NCBI GenBank assembly: GCA_025331125.1
Contig: JAOALB010000029.1
Coordinates: 1 to 64,000 of the forward strand
Reading direction: 5' to 3'
Length of the DNA stretch: 64,000 nt
Origin: Mycogone perniciosa
Lineage: Eukaryota > Ascomycota > Sordariomycetes > Hypocreales > Hypocreaceae
Every line of letters starts with the position of its first letter. The stretch's first letter is position 1. Below are positions 25,431 through 38,269 of the stretch, piece after piece. The notes under the pieces are model-generated. The model saw only the letters and a list, made by a program, of their open reading frames with translations, was not told where the DNA came from and did not search any database. The translations under genes and the position numbers were made by a program.

Positions 25431-26171
25431 TATTAATAGACTTTACTTAAATTAATACTATTACATTATAGCTTAAACTTAAATTATATAAAGATATTTA
25501 AGTATTTTTAAGGTTTTGTAACTTTTACTAATAGCTTATTAAAAGATACTTTTATACTATAGCCCTTTTTATTGCTTTATTAAAAGGCAGTAAAAGTAAA
25601 GATGCTAGGGATAATCTAGTTAATAAAAAGCAAAAAGGTAGCGTTCTAGTAATTAAAGGATACCTTTTAGGCAGCACTATTACTATAATATTTTAATTTA
25701 AGGCTATTAAACTGTATTAAAATAAATGTATTTAATAATATAATAGCAGGGATTATATTTTAACTGGATTTAAAAGGAAGGTATTACTTAATAGTATTTT
25801 AATCTTAAAAGTCTATTAATATAAAGCGGAATTATAAGACTTTAAACTAAAAGATATTTGTCATTATAAAGTTACTGCTATACTAGTAATACTATTTTAA
25901 TAAAGCAAAGACCTTTATAATTGTTTTATTTAACTATTTAAACCTATAGACTTTTATATAATAATAAAAGCTATTATAGTAATAGGCCTAATAGTATATA
26001 TATTTAATACTATTTAATTTTATAATTAAATACTAACTAGGAAAAAGTAACCTTATAGATATACTATTGCAGAGCTTTAACTTTAAAGGGGAAAAATAAG
26101 TAAATACTGAACTACTGCTAAACTTATAAAGTAAACTAGTTAAAGTTTAACTAGTATAAACGTATAAAATA

Positions 26172-26254
26172 TATAGCGAGACGCCTTTATAGGATAAGAT
26201 AAGTTAAGTTTATTATGAATATAGCGAGATGCCTTTATAGGATAAAATAACCTA
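26172..26254 (+). repeat. Tandem duplication inside the second gypsy element
   Basis: The block ATATAGCGAGAYGCCTTTATAGGATAAR occurs twice, about 47 bp apart, with only C/T and A/G differences. It has no known function and lies between the pol remnant and the inserted short element. Confidence 0.7.
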
Positions 26255-26598
26255 TATTAATAGAGATAAAGGCAAAAGGCTGCCGAAACCCTTATACTTA
26301 GCTAATTAAGCTAAAGAGATAGTTAATTGCAAGTAATTAATCTTAACCCTTATTACTAAGTAAACGCTAGTAATAGAGAAGCCTATAAAAGACTTAATCT
26401 TTAAGTCCTTTATACAGCTAATCTAAAAAGCTTAAAGAAAGGATAAAGAAATTAAAAAACAGAAAGCCGCTATATTAACAGTTAACGGCCAGTAACCTTA
26501 AAGGGTTTAGTTACTAAGTATTAAAGGACTACTACTATATTAAAACTGCCTATATATATTAAAGGATAAAACAATATACTAGGAATTAATAAACCTAT

Positions 26599-26999
26599 TT
26601 TGTTAGGGGTAACTGATATACCCAATATACTTATACTCCTTTTTACTAGCCTACCTAAAAAAAGTTAGTTATTTATTTAAGCAACTATTAAATTAAAAAA
26701 GCATAAAAGTATAAAGATAAAACAAATAAACCTAGTTTAATAAAATAATTAACCTGCATTCTCCTTTAATATATTACTTTACCTGTAATTTTATAGCTAA
26801 TAACGTATAAAGAGGTAACTATTAATTGCTTTTAGCTACAGATATTATAATTAAATGATTTACAGTATCTTTTAATCCCTATATTACTTAATTGCAGCTT
26901 TATAGTTTTATTAAAAGCGCAGGAACTGCGCTTTATTTAGGTTATTATTAGTATATATATATATATATATATTTAAAGTGCCGATTCCCCCTTAATAAA
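26599..26999 (+). mobile_element. Short TTTGTCG-ended element, copy 3 (RIP-decayed), inside gypsy
   Basis: The 401-bp copy has ends TTTGTTAGGGG and CCCCCTTAATAAA, which are the ends of 6,631-7,023 after C-to-T and G-to-A changes. It is flanked by a perfect CTAT target duplication (26,595-26,598 and 27,000-27,003). It inserted into the second gypsy element, so it is younger than that element but has also been exposed to RIP. The GT tract has become a TA tract. Confidence 0.8.
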
Positions 27000-27692
27000 C
27001 TATATTATAATAATCTATTAATAAGCTACTTTAATATTTAATAAATATTAAAACTACTTTAATATAAATTCTATTAATATTATATAAATAAAGATATTAG
27101 TAAATATATATATAGCTATAGTATATATTAAAGCGCAGTATCTTAATAATATTACTTATATAATACTTTAAAATTACTTTTAATCTTAAATAAACTATAG
27201 TTAAAAATTACTATAAGCTTTATTATAAGCTTACTAATAATAATATATTAAAAGTAAACAGTAAATGCTATTTTAATAATAGTAAATTCATTTATAAAGT
27301 ATTTATTATTTATATTTACTAGTACTTTAACTATTACTATAAAGTTAATAAAGTTATTTTATATAAAAGTTAAGCTAGTATTTAAGCCTTTATAAAGGAT
27401 AATCTTAAATAAAGGATTAGTATTTATAAGCGACTTTTAATTAAAACTTTATTTTATATTTAAAATAAAATGCTGCCTATTAATAGTATTTTATTTATAA
27501 ATTAATAGATAAATAAAGAGGATAGATTAAATATTAAAATACTACTTTTAATACTTTATAGATAAAGAGTAAATAGTATAAGTATAGCTTTTAAAGTTAA
27601 TATAGTTTACCTGTAATAATATAAAATATATAATAATAAAAGTATTAATATTTAAAGCCTTATATAACTTGAAGCTAGATTTTTAAATAAAG

Positions 27693-27776
27693 AGTAAAGG
27701 TATTATTAAAAGTAAAGGTATTATTAAAAGTAAAGGTATTATTAAAAGTAAAGGTATTATTAAAAGTAAAGGTATA
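27693..27776 (+). repeat. 18-bp minisatellite
   Basis: Four perfect copies plus a partial copy of AGTAAAGGTATTATTAAA. Perfect identity in a heavily mutated region suggests the array expanded after the main wave of decay. Confidence 0.9.
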
Positions 27777-29902
27777 CTGGCAGTATAAGCCTATATTAAA
27801 AGATTAAATTAACTTTAAGCGAAATTAAAGGTTTAATGGTAAATTGCAGTAAAATACTAAGCATTTTATTATAATAAACACTATAAGCCTTTAACTCTGC
27901 AATAAAGGGACCTAGTAGCACTTTTAATAAAGAATTTAAAGTTGAAAAGTAAAAGAAAAAAGTTAATATTAAAGTTTATAAAGCTTTTTTATATCTTTAA
28001 AACTATAAGAAAATAGGCTTACTATATTACTTTATTAAAGAAATACTTTTACTTATATAATATATTTTATATTAGCCTACTTAAACTATAAGTAATAAAA
28101 AAAGGAATTATTTATAAACTATTATTAATATTAAATTTAAAAGATTTTAAAGAGGAGTAGAAAGTAAAAGAAGTTATAAAATATATATAGCTTTAAAGGG
28201 AAATGTATTACTTAATAAAATAAAAAGGATAGCCCTTTAAGTATAATTAATAAATTATAAAGAGTAATATAAAAAACACTTAAAAGTAAATAAAGTAATA
28301 TTAAAAACCGCAGGCTAAGAAGAAATAAGCCTTTACTAATATTATAAAAATATAGGGAATTTTTAATTAATTAAAGAAAAAGAGGGGTAGATTGAAAGAA
28401 TTAATATAAATTTACTATTAATTAAGAATTAATTAAAGTAAAGGGGAAAGGTTACTTATACTTTAAAAACTAAGTAAATAATAAATAATAAAATAACTAT
28501 AGGTTAAAGCCTGCCTTAAATAGCAATTTAATTATTTTATTATATTTATTTTAATTAAAGTTCCTATTAATAAATAATATTTTATTAATTACTGTAAAGG
28601 CACTTTACTAAGCTATTAGCTAAAGGATATACCTGCTATTAGTAAAAAAGAGCTTAAAGAACTGCCCTTTAATTTAAGCTGCTAGGTCCTTTATAGTCTA
28701 TTTATCTGCCTATTTATAAGCAGTATTAATAGCCTATATATAAACAGTTAATAAAAAGAAAAGTAATATTAAATGAAGTAAAAGATATCTATTAAAAAGA
28801 GGTTAAGTTAAAGGATAAAGCTATTAAAATATTAAAAGGTATTAATAGGCAGTTATTAAAGCTTTATACTTTATAAAATCCTAGTCTTTTTTAATATTAA
28901 TTAATTTATATTCTTAGTAATACTTTAATTTAATACTGCTACAAGTAAAGTAAAAGTTAAGCGAAATTCTTATAAGCTTTTAATATATAAATCCCTTTAA
29001 TTTATATAAAGGGTTATCTTTATTATTATTAGGCTTAAAACTAATTTAGTTATTGCATTAAGTTTTAATTAACTTAAAAATAATGCTTATTTAGCAAGTA
29101 TAACCCTATAGTAACATAAAAAGGCTAGCTAGAAGTAATTAATAGGGGAATAAAAGGTTAATATATTTAGCTTTATAGACTTTAAGTAAAATTTATTGAT
29201 TATAGGAATCATTATACTTTATATATTAAGAATAATAGGTTAAAGTAAAGTTAGTAAAAATATAATTAATTAGCTTTAAGTTACTAGGCTTTCCGTACTA
29301 TTTTATTGTCTTTTTATTGTACTTTAATACTATACAGAAATAATATATATACTAGCTTTTAGTAAGGCAGGAGTTAGCGGTTTACCTAAAATAGGCATTA
29401 ACTCGCGTAAGGCGCTAGTTTTAATAGACTTAGTAAGCAGGACGCATTAAAATAAAGGGCAAGTGAAATGAAGGCAATAAGGTAAGGATAAATTAGATAA
29501 AGGATTAAGGAATAAAGGGTAAAAGATAAATAATATAAAAGGTAGGCGAAATAAAGATAAAAGAAAAGCAATTTAAAAAGTAGTTAAAAGGGAATATAGG
29601 AAATTATATTACTTTATTTCCTTTATTTATAAAACCTTAATATTAAAAAATAGCTAAAATAGCTATTTGAAAAAAAGGGATAATTATAATACTAAAAAGT
29701 ATATACCCTAGTATATACTATATCTAAAGGGGTATATACTGCTATAAAGGATAGGCAGTATAAGGTCCCCTATATAATAACAGCCCTTCGCTTAACTATA
29801 TTAACCTAGCTGTATATAAGTTAGTAAAGCGGTAAGTTTAAGTTTTATAATACCTTGTTACCTATATTATACCTACTTAGCTTAACCCCCTGTTATAATA
29901 AT

Positions 29903-30340
29903 AAAGATAGCCTATATTATTATATAGCCTAGAAACATTATATACTAAAATTGCAACCTGCTAAAGACTTAAAAGGATAAAACGCTGCCTTTTTAAAATA
30001 CTATATAAAAAACCTTAATAAGCCTAGCCTGCCTAAGTTAAAAAAAGGAATATAATTAACTAGCTAAACCTATAATATAGTAGCTGCTTATAATAGAATT
30101 AATATAATAAAAGGATTAAAATATATATTGTTTTAAAATAGCTATTTAAAGGCAAATAGACTTTAAAAGGGGGGGTACTATTATAGCACTAAACTTACCT
30201 TTTAATAACTTATTAGTATTATATATATCCTTATATCATAGCTTAGTCTTATACCTTTAAACTATACTTTTATAGCTTTTTACTTTATTTAAAGTATAAT
30301 AAAAATATTATTTAACTTACTATTCTGTATACTATAGTAA
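29903..30340 (+). mobile_element. Gypsy 3' end: tail, polypurine tract and LTR
   Basis: AAAAGGGGGGG-TAC (about 30,166-30,178) is followed by an LTR beginning TATTATAGCACTAAAC (30,179 to about 30,340). The arrangement is identical to that of the gypsy element at 21,953-21,966. The LTR is a different subfamily: about 161 bp, sharing only the ends with the 172-bp LTRs, but matching the inverted LTR at 31,963-32,123. The body of this element may be the fragment at 22,138-22,757, separated from it by the second gypsy family. Confidence 0.65.
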
Positions 30341-31962
30341 TTAATATAGTATAAAAATAGGTTTTTATAGTATAATAAGTTATTTCTTTAAATTAAAAAG
30401 TATTAATATTGTAAAAATTAAAAAGTAAGAATTTATAGTATTAATATACCTTTTCTTTAGCTTAAAATATATACTTTACCTTAAAGTATTATAATATTAT
30501 TACTTTAATATATTTTATATTTTAAAAAGCTACTATTATATATTTATAAAGTTTAATATTTTATAATATTAGCTTTTTACTTTTTTATATAATTATTAAT
30601 TATATATTAACTGCTATAATAATAATATAAGTTATAAAGTTATTAATATTCTTTATATTATAAAGTAAAGGATATAGTATTTAACTATATAAAATTGCCT
30701 ATACGTTTTTACTTTAAAGGGTTTAATTTATGTTAAAGTAAAGCTTATTAAAAAGAATAATTATTATATAGCTTTTTAAACTTATAATTGCCTTTAAATT
30801 TAAGATAATAAACCTGCTTTTTAAAGTTATTATAAACTTTTTAATTAAAAAGTCTTTAAATAAATTAATTATTTTTATTTATAGGTTTATTACTTTTATT
30901 AATAAAGGCAATAGCTATTTCTTTAAATACTTTAAAGGAAAAAGTATTAACCTTTTAAGTATTAGTTTTATTAATTTAAACTATTAGTTTATAAAATTTA
31001 ATAATAAAATCTTAAAATAGTTTATTTATTATATAATAGGTATTAAACTTTTTAGTAGTAAATTATAAACAATTAAAAGTTTTATACTATAAACTTAAAA
31101 TTTTAATAAAGGTTTTATTACTTTTTTATTTTTATATTACATAATTATCCTTTTTTATTATAATATAATTAAATGCCTTTTATATTAAATTATAAATATT
31201 ATTATTCAATTAACTATTAATATAAAAGAATATACTTATATAAGGTATTAAAGTATTTAATATTAATTATAATATTATCTAATATAATAAAACATTAATT
31301 TATATACTTTTACTAATAGGCTTTTATATTTTTATTTTTAATATTAAATTTATCTTTACAGTTATTAATTTTATATTTTAAAATATTATTACTTTTACCT
31401 TTAATAAATTTATAAATAATATTACTTTAACTTTAAACTTTATATTAAATATACTTTAGCTTTTTTATAATAATAATATTTTTAAACTATTTTTATTTTA
31501 AAGCTATATTAAAGTTATACTTTTAGTTTGAAAGGTAATTAAAGATAATACTAAAAACCTATTTAGATTTTAATATTTAAAGCTATAAAATCAAGTTATA
31601 GTTATTATTATAAGCTTTTAAAATAATATAGACATAAGGCTAAGTATAGAAATAATTAGTAAGCTTTACTTTTAAATTAAAGTCCCTTTTTATACTTTTT
31701 ATTTTTATACTAATATTTTTAGGTTAAATATAAGCTAAAGAATTAAATATAGGCTAAAAGGCTGGGTTAAAGTATACTTTTTACTGTAAAGATATAGGCT
31801 TTTAGGCTTAAAGCTTTATTATAGTTAAAGATTAATAAATTTCCTGTAAAATATAAGGCTTTTTATAGTATTGCGACTAGGCTATTAGCGATTTTATTAA
31901 TTCTTTTTAAGTAAAGTTAAAGGCTAAAGGTAATAGCGCAGTTATTATAGAAAGGCATAAAC
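30341..31962. other. AT-rich decayed DNA between two inverted LTRs
   Basis: No frame is open. The part next to 31,963, read on the minus strand (GTTTATGCC...), resembles the start of gypsy internal sequence at 8,507, so at least its right end is a gypsy leader. The rest is unassigned decayed repeat sequence. Confidence 0.55.
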
Positions 31963-32123
31963 TATTATAGTATATAAAATAGTAGGGTAAAGTAATATCT
32001 TTATTATGCCTTAAATAAAGCAAAAAGCTATAAAAGTATAGTTTAAAGGTATAGGATTAAGTTATTATATAAGGATATATATAATATTAATAAGTTATTA
32101 AAGGGCAGGTTTAATGCTATAAT
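31963..32123 (-). repeat. Gypsy LTR, reverse orientation
   Basis: The reverse complement starts TATTATAGCATTAAAC and ends CTATAATA, then GTTTATGCC. It matches the LTR at 30,179-30,340 nearly throughout with transition differences. It is the 5' LTR of a minus-strand copy whose body to the left is decayed. Confidence 0.7.
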
Positions 32124-35100
32124 AATTTAACTATATCATTAAAATAATCTCTTTTATGTCTTTAATTTAAGTTAATATCACTATTATTATTATTATTATT
32201 AAAGAAAATAATAATATATTTCTAATAAATAACTTTAATTACTTAAAATAAATAAATATTAAATGCATTAATTTTATATATATTATAAAATCTTAATACT
32301 TTTAAAAACTACTTTTATATTCTTTTATACTATAAATATATTTAAAAAACGCCTTGAATTTATTATTAAAACTAAACGTAATATAATAATAAAAATAGCT
32401 ATTTTAAAAGTATTTAATTTAGGCCTATATTACTATAAATAATATATTATATATAATATATTATCCTTTTCCTCCTTCCTTCCTTTCTTTCATTTTATTT
32501 ATACTTTATATATTAACTAATAGTTACTTAAAGTGTTTTTTAATTGCAAAACCTTTATATATATACTAAACTATTAACTATAGTCGTAATTATAATAGTA
32601 ACTATCTTAATATTTCCTTTTAGTAAATAAAAAAGCCTTTATAAATAAAGTAGTCAATTAACCTATTAACTAAACCATTAAACTAAATTGCTAAACTAAA
32701 CTGCATTAATCCTAGTCTTTATTATTTCTTTTATAAAACTATATTACTTTTAAGATAATATATAGCTATTCCTTTTACTAGGCCTTATAGCTACTTCTTT
32801 ATTAAACAGTATTCTTTTTACAATTTCTTTAAATTTAAGTTAATTATTAATAATTTTCATTAATTAAATTAATTAAATTAAATAATAATAGTTATAGTAA
32901 CTATATTAAGTTGATTATTAATACTAAACCTATAAAGCTATAAAGTCCTTTTTTATATATAGAATTAACTTTTTACTTACCTTTAAAATCAATACTCTTT
33001 AAGCTTAGCTAACTTGACTAAATAGACCTAGCAGTAATACATTATAGCCTTTATTTTAAGACTAATTTAATAATATACTATAGCCTTTATTTTAAGACTA
33101 GTTTAATAATATATTATAGGCCTCACTTTAAAATATATTTAATAATATATTATAGCCCTTATTCGATAATATATTATAGCCTTTATTTTAAGACTAATTT
33201 AATAGTATATTATAGCCTTTACTTTAAGACTAAGGCAGTAATTTAGTTAAGAATTTGGTTAAGAGTTTTATTACTAGGAATTTGGATAAGGGAATATAAA
33301 GATATATTCTTTTTTAATTAAGGCGGCGGCATTTAATATATAATAAATAGTATATTGTCCCTTTCCTTCCTTTCTTCCTTCCTTTCCTCTGTATCTATAT
33401 TTTATATATTAATAAAGCTATTAAAACCTTCTTTATAAATCTTTTATTTATTATTATAAGTACTTTTTAACAAAAATAAATATAGTTAATAGTATTCAAG
33501 TCTTTAATACTATTAACTATCTTTTAAGTAAAAAGTATTTTATATTTAAATAAATTAATTTTAAGTAACTATTACTTTTTTATTTATAAATAATAAATAT
33601 TATATATAAGGGATTAAAAGATTATAAATAGTTATATAAATGGCAGTTAATATACTAAAACCACTTTTAATTGAATCTCTTTATTACTATTACTATAATT
33701 TAAAAAGGCAGTTAATCCTTTATAATAATAACTTTTATATAACTATACTTTAAAAGTTTAGTTTCTTTAAGTAATTATAATGAAAGATATAATAGGTATT
33801 TATTAATACTTTATTAACCTTATAGTAAAACACACTTTTTTAATTAAAATTATAGCTTTATTATTTTAATAGAATTGTTATAAATAAAAAATTAAATTAT
33901 TTAAAAGGTTAAAGATTAATAATAATAGTAATAGTAAAGTTTTATATTTACGTTTAAGTAAATCTAGTAGTTATAAAATTAACTGCAACTAGTCTTTAAT
34001 TTCAGTATTAAAATTAAAGAAACCAAGTAGTTTAAAGTTATTTATAATATTATTATATTAAGTTAATAATAAACTTAAAGGGAAATCTATTATAGTATAT
34101 AAACTTAATATTATTATTAAGCTTAAAGGTATTATAAAAGATTAAAGAATTAAAAGCTAAAAAGATTTTTGTATAAGTATATAAACTATTTACTTTAATA
34201 GTAATTTGTATTTATTTTAATAGCATTACTTTTATTTATTATATTTATTATATTTATTAATTTAAATTCTTTAATATTAAATAAAGGCCATAAAGGTTTA
34301 TTTTCTATTAACTTAATTCATAAAATATAATTTATTTATTCTTTAAAATATATTATTTATTATTTAAAATATATTATTTATTATTTATAATATATAAGGT
34401 GTCATAGTTTTGACTTTACTAATTAATAAAGTAATAGTATATAAATAATATAGGTTAATATAAATAAAGGGTATTAACTAGTTTTATTGATTTAATTAAG
34501 TAAATTTAATTGCTTTTTTTATTACTTTATACCTTATAGCAGTAATAAAAATAAAAGATAATATTTAAATTAAAAAGGAAAAGAATTTTATATAATACTA
34601 TAATTATTTTAAAGTAATTGCTATAGGTTAATATGATTAATATATTGATAAAGAAATATAGTTTTATTAAGTTAAATATTAAATATACGAATCTAGATTA
34701 ATATTATAGTATATAACTATTTAAAGACTAGAAACTTTAAAGCTTTTATAATATTATATAAGCTAAAATATATATATAACAGCAATTATAGTCTTAAAAG
34801 ATATAAAACCTTAAAGATTAATAAACTATTATTATTATACTTATATATTAACTTTTAGTTTATTATTTATTTATTAATACTTATTTCTTTTTTAAATACT
34901 TACTTTTTAACTTCCTTTACTTTCTTTTAAAATTATAGCCTTTAATTTAAGTTATTAATTTTAAAAAGGACTTTTAATATATTGATCTTTATAATACGTT
35001 TTTAAATAGAAGTAAGAAAACTATTAAAATTAAAAGTACATTTGATAGTAAATAATTAATTTACTTTTAATATAAAGGTTATATTTTAAATATAAAAACA

Positions 35101-36439
35101 TTTAAATAAATCTTTCTTTAAATAATTAATGAAACTGTTAAATAATATTTTATTTATAAAAAGAGATTTAATATTTATATATAAAAATAATAATAATAAA
35201 TATATTATAAAAGGGAATATTTAAATACTTTTGTATATATTTTTCTAAATTAAACCTCTATTTTTTATAATTAATTTACTATATACTATTAATTTAAAGT
35301 AGTTTTATAAAAGTAATAAAAGTAAAATATAAATTTAAACTCTTTATTATAAAAGGTTTTAAGAATATTAAAAACTTTTTTTTTATTATTAAAAGGCAAT
35401 TTAAATTATCTTTAATATTTTTTAAATATTCTATAAAAGTATTTATATTATTCCTTTAATTTAAGAAAGATATTTAATAATAATAAATTAATTACTTTAA
35501 AAAAAAGGTAAATTAATTAAATTGTTTATTTATAATAAAGTATATTAACATTTCAAAAATAATAATTATTATAATTTAATTGAATATTATAAAATAACTT
35601 TATAAATTTCTTATTTATATTCAATTATTAAATAAAGTTTTTAATTATTTTTGCTTTAATCTTTATTAATATAATTATAAAAGACTTTATATAAAGGTAT
35701 ATAAATAATATAAATAGCTTTTAATAAAAGTTTTAATTTTAAATGCAATATAAAAAGTTTTAATTTATTAGTTAATTAAGATTATATTAAAATTATATTA
35801 TTAGTACTTTATAAAGTTAAATAATTAAAATATTTAAAGGGTTAAAAGATTAAAAGATTTATTAAATTTAATAATTTATTGAAAATATAAAAGCCTTTAT
35901 TATAAATGTTTATATTAAACTTTTAACTATATAAAATATTATAGTAAATAGTATAATATTGAAGAGTATAATAATCTTAATTATATTTTATTAATAAATA
36001 TATTAAACTCATAAATTATTAAGTTTAAAAATATAATTTTTATTTGAATTTATTGATAAAATAATTAAAAACAATATAATTAAATAATTATTAATAATAT
36101 ATAAATAATTTATTTAATTTTAATAATAATATTTGTATGATTTCTTTATAATAAAAAGATAAATTGAAAGAATTATTATAAACTTTCAAGTTTATTATTA
36201 TTTTTTAAATACTTTTATTATAGTTTATAATTATATAAATATATTTATAAAAAAGGTTAATAATTAAAAAGTAAAAATAAAATAACTACTTTATTATATT
36301 ATTATTAATATTTTAAAAAACTTTATTTTAAAAAAGGTTTAATTTTAAAAAAATGATTTTACCTTTTTATAAAAATATAATTAATAAAATTATTTTTTAA
36401 TTAAAGAATTTAATAATATAATAGCTTCTAAAAGGTAAT
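32124..36439. other. AT-rich, RIP-decayed DNA with two CT-rich blocks and a minisatellite
   Basis: There are no open frames. Pyrimidine tracts (CCTT/CTTT) at about 32,463-32,500 and 33,358-33,402 sit in a context also found near 2,890-2,960: TAT-(A/C)-(T/G)-CC...TCC before the tract and a TATCTGYAYTTTGYATAT-like block after it. This indicates three copies of one element edge. A 36-bp minisatellite lies at 33,034-33,232. The remainder is unassigned. Confidence 0.6.
33034..33232 (+). repeat. 36-bp minisatellite
   Basis: About five and a half copies of a unit containing ATTATAGCC, TTTATTTTAAGACTA and TTTAATA. One copy is internally shortened near 33,165. Differences between copies are mostly transitions. 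Confidence 0.8.
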
Positions 36440-37265
36440 TATTATAATAAACGGTTAAGTTAGGTAGGTATAATATAGGTAATATAGTATTATAAAACTT
36501 AAACTTATTACTTTATTACTTTATATGTTACTAGGTTAATATAATTAAATAAAGCGCTAGTATTATATAAGAGACTATATACTATTTATTTTTTATAATA
36601 GTATATATTCTTTTAAGTATAATATATATAAAAGGATATAATTTCTACTATTATAATTATCCCCCCTTTTTAAATAGTTATCTTAGCTATTCTTTAATAT
36701 TAAAGTTTTATAAGTAAAGGGAAATAAAGTAATATAAGTTTTTATATTTCTTTTTAATTACTTTTTAATTACTTTTTAAATTACTTTTCTTTTATTTTAA
36801 TTTTATTTACCTTTTATTTTCATTGTTTTATAACCTTTATTCTTTAATTATTTATTTAATTTATTTTTATTTTATTATTTTTATTTTACTAGCTTATTAC
36901 TTTAATACCTTTTATTTACTAAGCCTATTAAAATTAGCGCCTTATATAAATTAATACCTGCTTTAAATAAACTATTAACTTTTACTTTATTAAAAACTAA
37001 TATATATATATATATTTGATATTTATTAAAAAGTTTAGTAATTATTTTATAAAATTTATAAAACCTATACTTTTTAATATTATATTCATTCTTTAAGTTA
37101 CTTTTAATTTTGAAGTTTTAAAAAGTTATAAAAAAGTTACAAAATAATAATTTTATAAAACAAAATAAAATAAAGTTTATTTATTTATTAAAAGTATTAA
37201 TATATACTTCTAATATCAATAATATTATTTATTTTATATAATAACTTTTTATATATTATAATTAA
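36440..37265 (-). mobile_element. Truncated reverse copy of the second gypsy family
   Basis: The reverse complement of 36,440-36,659 matches the LTRs at 22,758 and 29,681. Right beside it CCCCCC-TTTTTAAATAG (36,661-36,677) is the reverse complement of the polypurine tract and its preceding AGCTATTT-like sequence. Further right, to about 37,030, the minus strand follows 29,350-29,670 (TACTAG, GGCGCTA, AATAGGCTTAGTAA blocks). The copy stops near 37,265, exactly where base composition changes to normal. Confidence 0.7.
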
Positions 37266-38269
37266 TAAAACAATTATAGCCGACGAGATATATATTGGGC
37301 AGGAAGGGTATAAGAGATTAATATAGATATTGATCTGGATATCAGGATACAGAAGGGCTGTACTAGAATACCCACTATAATATTAATTACTTGATAGAAT
37401 TGTCAATCAATCAAGTTTATCGCTATCATTGATTCAATCAGTTAATCCTGAAAGCCAAAATTGACTTAACTGGCTTGACGTCTGAGCTGAAGGTTAGCTA
37501 GCTATAAGCAGAAGATTAACGACTTACTAGCAAGTATAATACAGGAATTCATTTAAGACTAGTCGTTACTGCTAGGCAGTAGTAAAGGCCTCTATAAAAA
37601 GTATGAAGTTAAATCAATATAATTAATATGTCATAAAGTCATAAAGATTTTTTACTTATTATAGTTCGTAAGGACTGACAAACATGCCCAATATATATGC
37701 ATATCTTTTCGTTCTTTTGCTTTACTTAATATAAAGCCACTGTTAATGGAGTAATAGCGGTATTATCAGAGCATCGGCTATAAAAGATAGGCTGATAGTT
37801 TTAGTTTAATACACATCAACCTTCTTATCCTTCAATTCTTTAACCACAACTTGCCAGTAACGGACACAGAAAAGCTACGGAGTCAAAAATTGTTTATTCT
37901 GACTGCCGGCTTTATCATTAAATAATCCGTAGTGTCTTTTACGTATTAGTCTTGACCACTTTGTGTTCGCTTGGGTGTGGTTTGTGTGCGTGGGTGTGCG
38001 TGCGTTTTCCTCTTGACCAACCAACAATCTACTCTACTATAAAAATAGGGGTAAAACAAGGATAATTTATACTTAATGAAATTAACTATGAAGCATAATC
38101 TTACCGTCTTACGTGTTATTATAGCTTACAAGAAGGCGGGGATTAACCGGCTAAATGTGACAGATAATACATCCAACTTTCTTGCATGCTTCTCTCGGTG
38201 GTTAAGGTTTAGCTATATGACCTGTCAGTACTGCTTCACGATCCGCGATGACAACGTAAGGCTCTAATG
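37266..38269. other. Boundary of the AT-rich block; possible divergent relative of the short element
   Basis: Composition becomes normal here. At about 37,670-38,020 the layout recalls the short TTTGTCG elements: a start GGACTGACAAACATGCCCAATATA, a block resembling AATAATCCGTAGTGTCTTTTA, and a GTGTGCGTGGGTGTG tract before CTCTTGACCAA. The ends are degraded and no target duplication was found, so this is tentative. The only frame (38,076-38,267) shows no recognisable motif. Confidence 0.4.

Larger units (their letters stand above)
22758..29902 (+). mobile_element. Second Ty3/gypsy family, about 7.1 kb, RIP-decayed
   Basis: LTR-like direct repeats at about 22,758-22,974 and 29,681-29,902 share TATACTATATCT(A)RAGGGG, GGATAGGCAGTA, AGGTCCCCTATATAATAACAG and a common end. 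A purine tract (GAAAAAAAGGGA, 29,669-29,680) adjoins the right copy, giving plus orientation. The reverse transcriptase reads F-N-N-I-F-I-Y-L at about 25,265-25,288, preceded by KTIF-(x)-IYYSYFKYLIIPFRFMN at 25,120-25,200, a standard gypsy palm region with RIP substitutions. It is interrupted by the short element at 26,599-26,999. Exact LTR edges and target duplication are uncertain by a few bases. Confidence 0.75.

Noticed and set aside
27693..27776. CRISPR-like array
   Set aside because: Units are directly adjacent without spacers, and this is a fungal genome.
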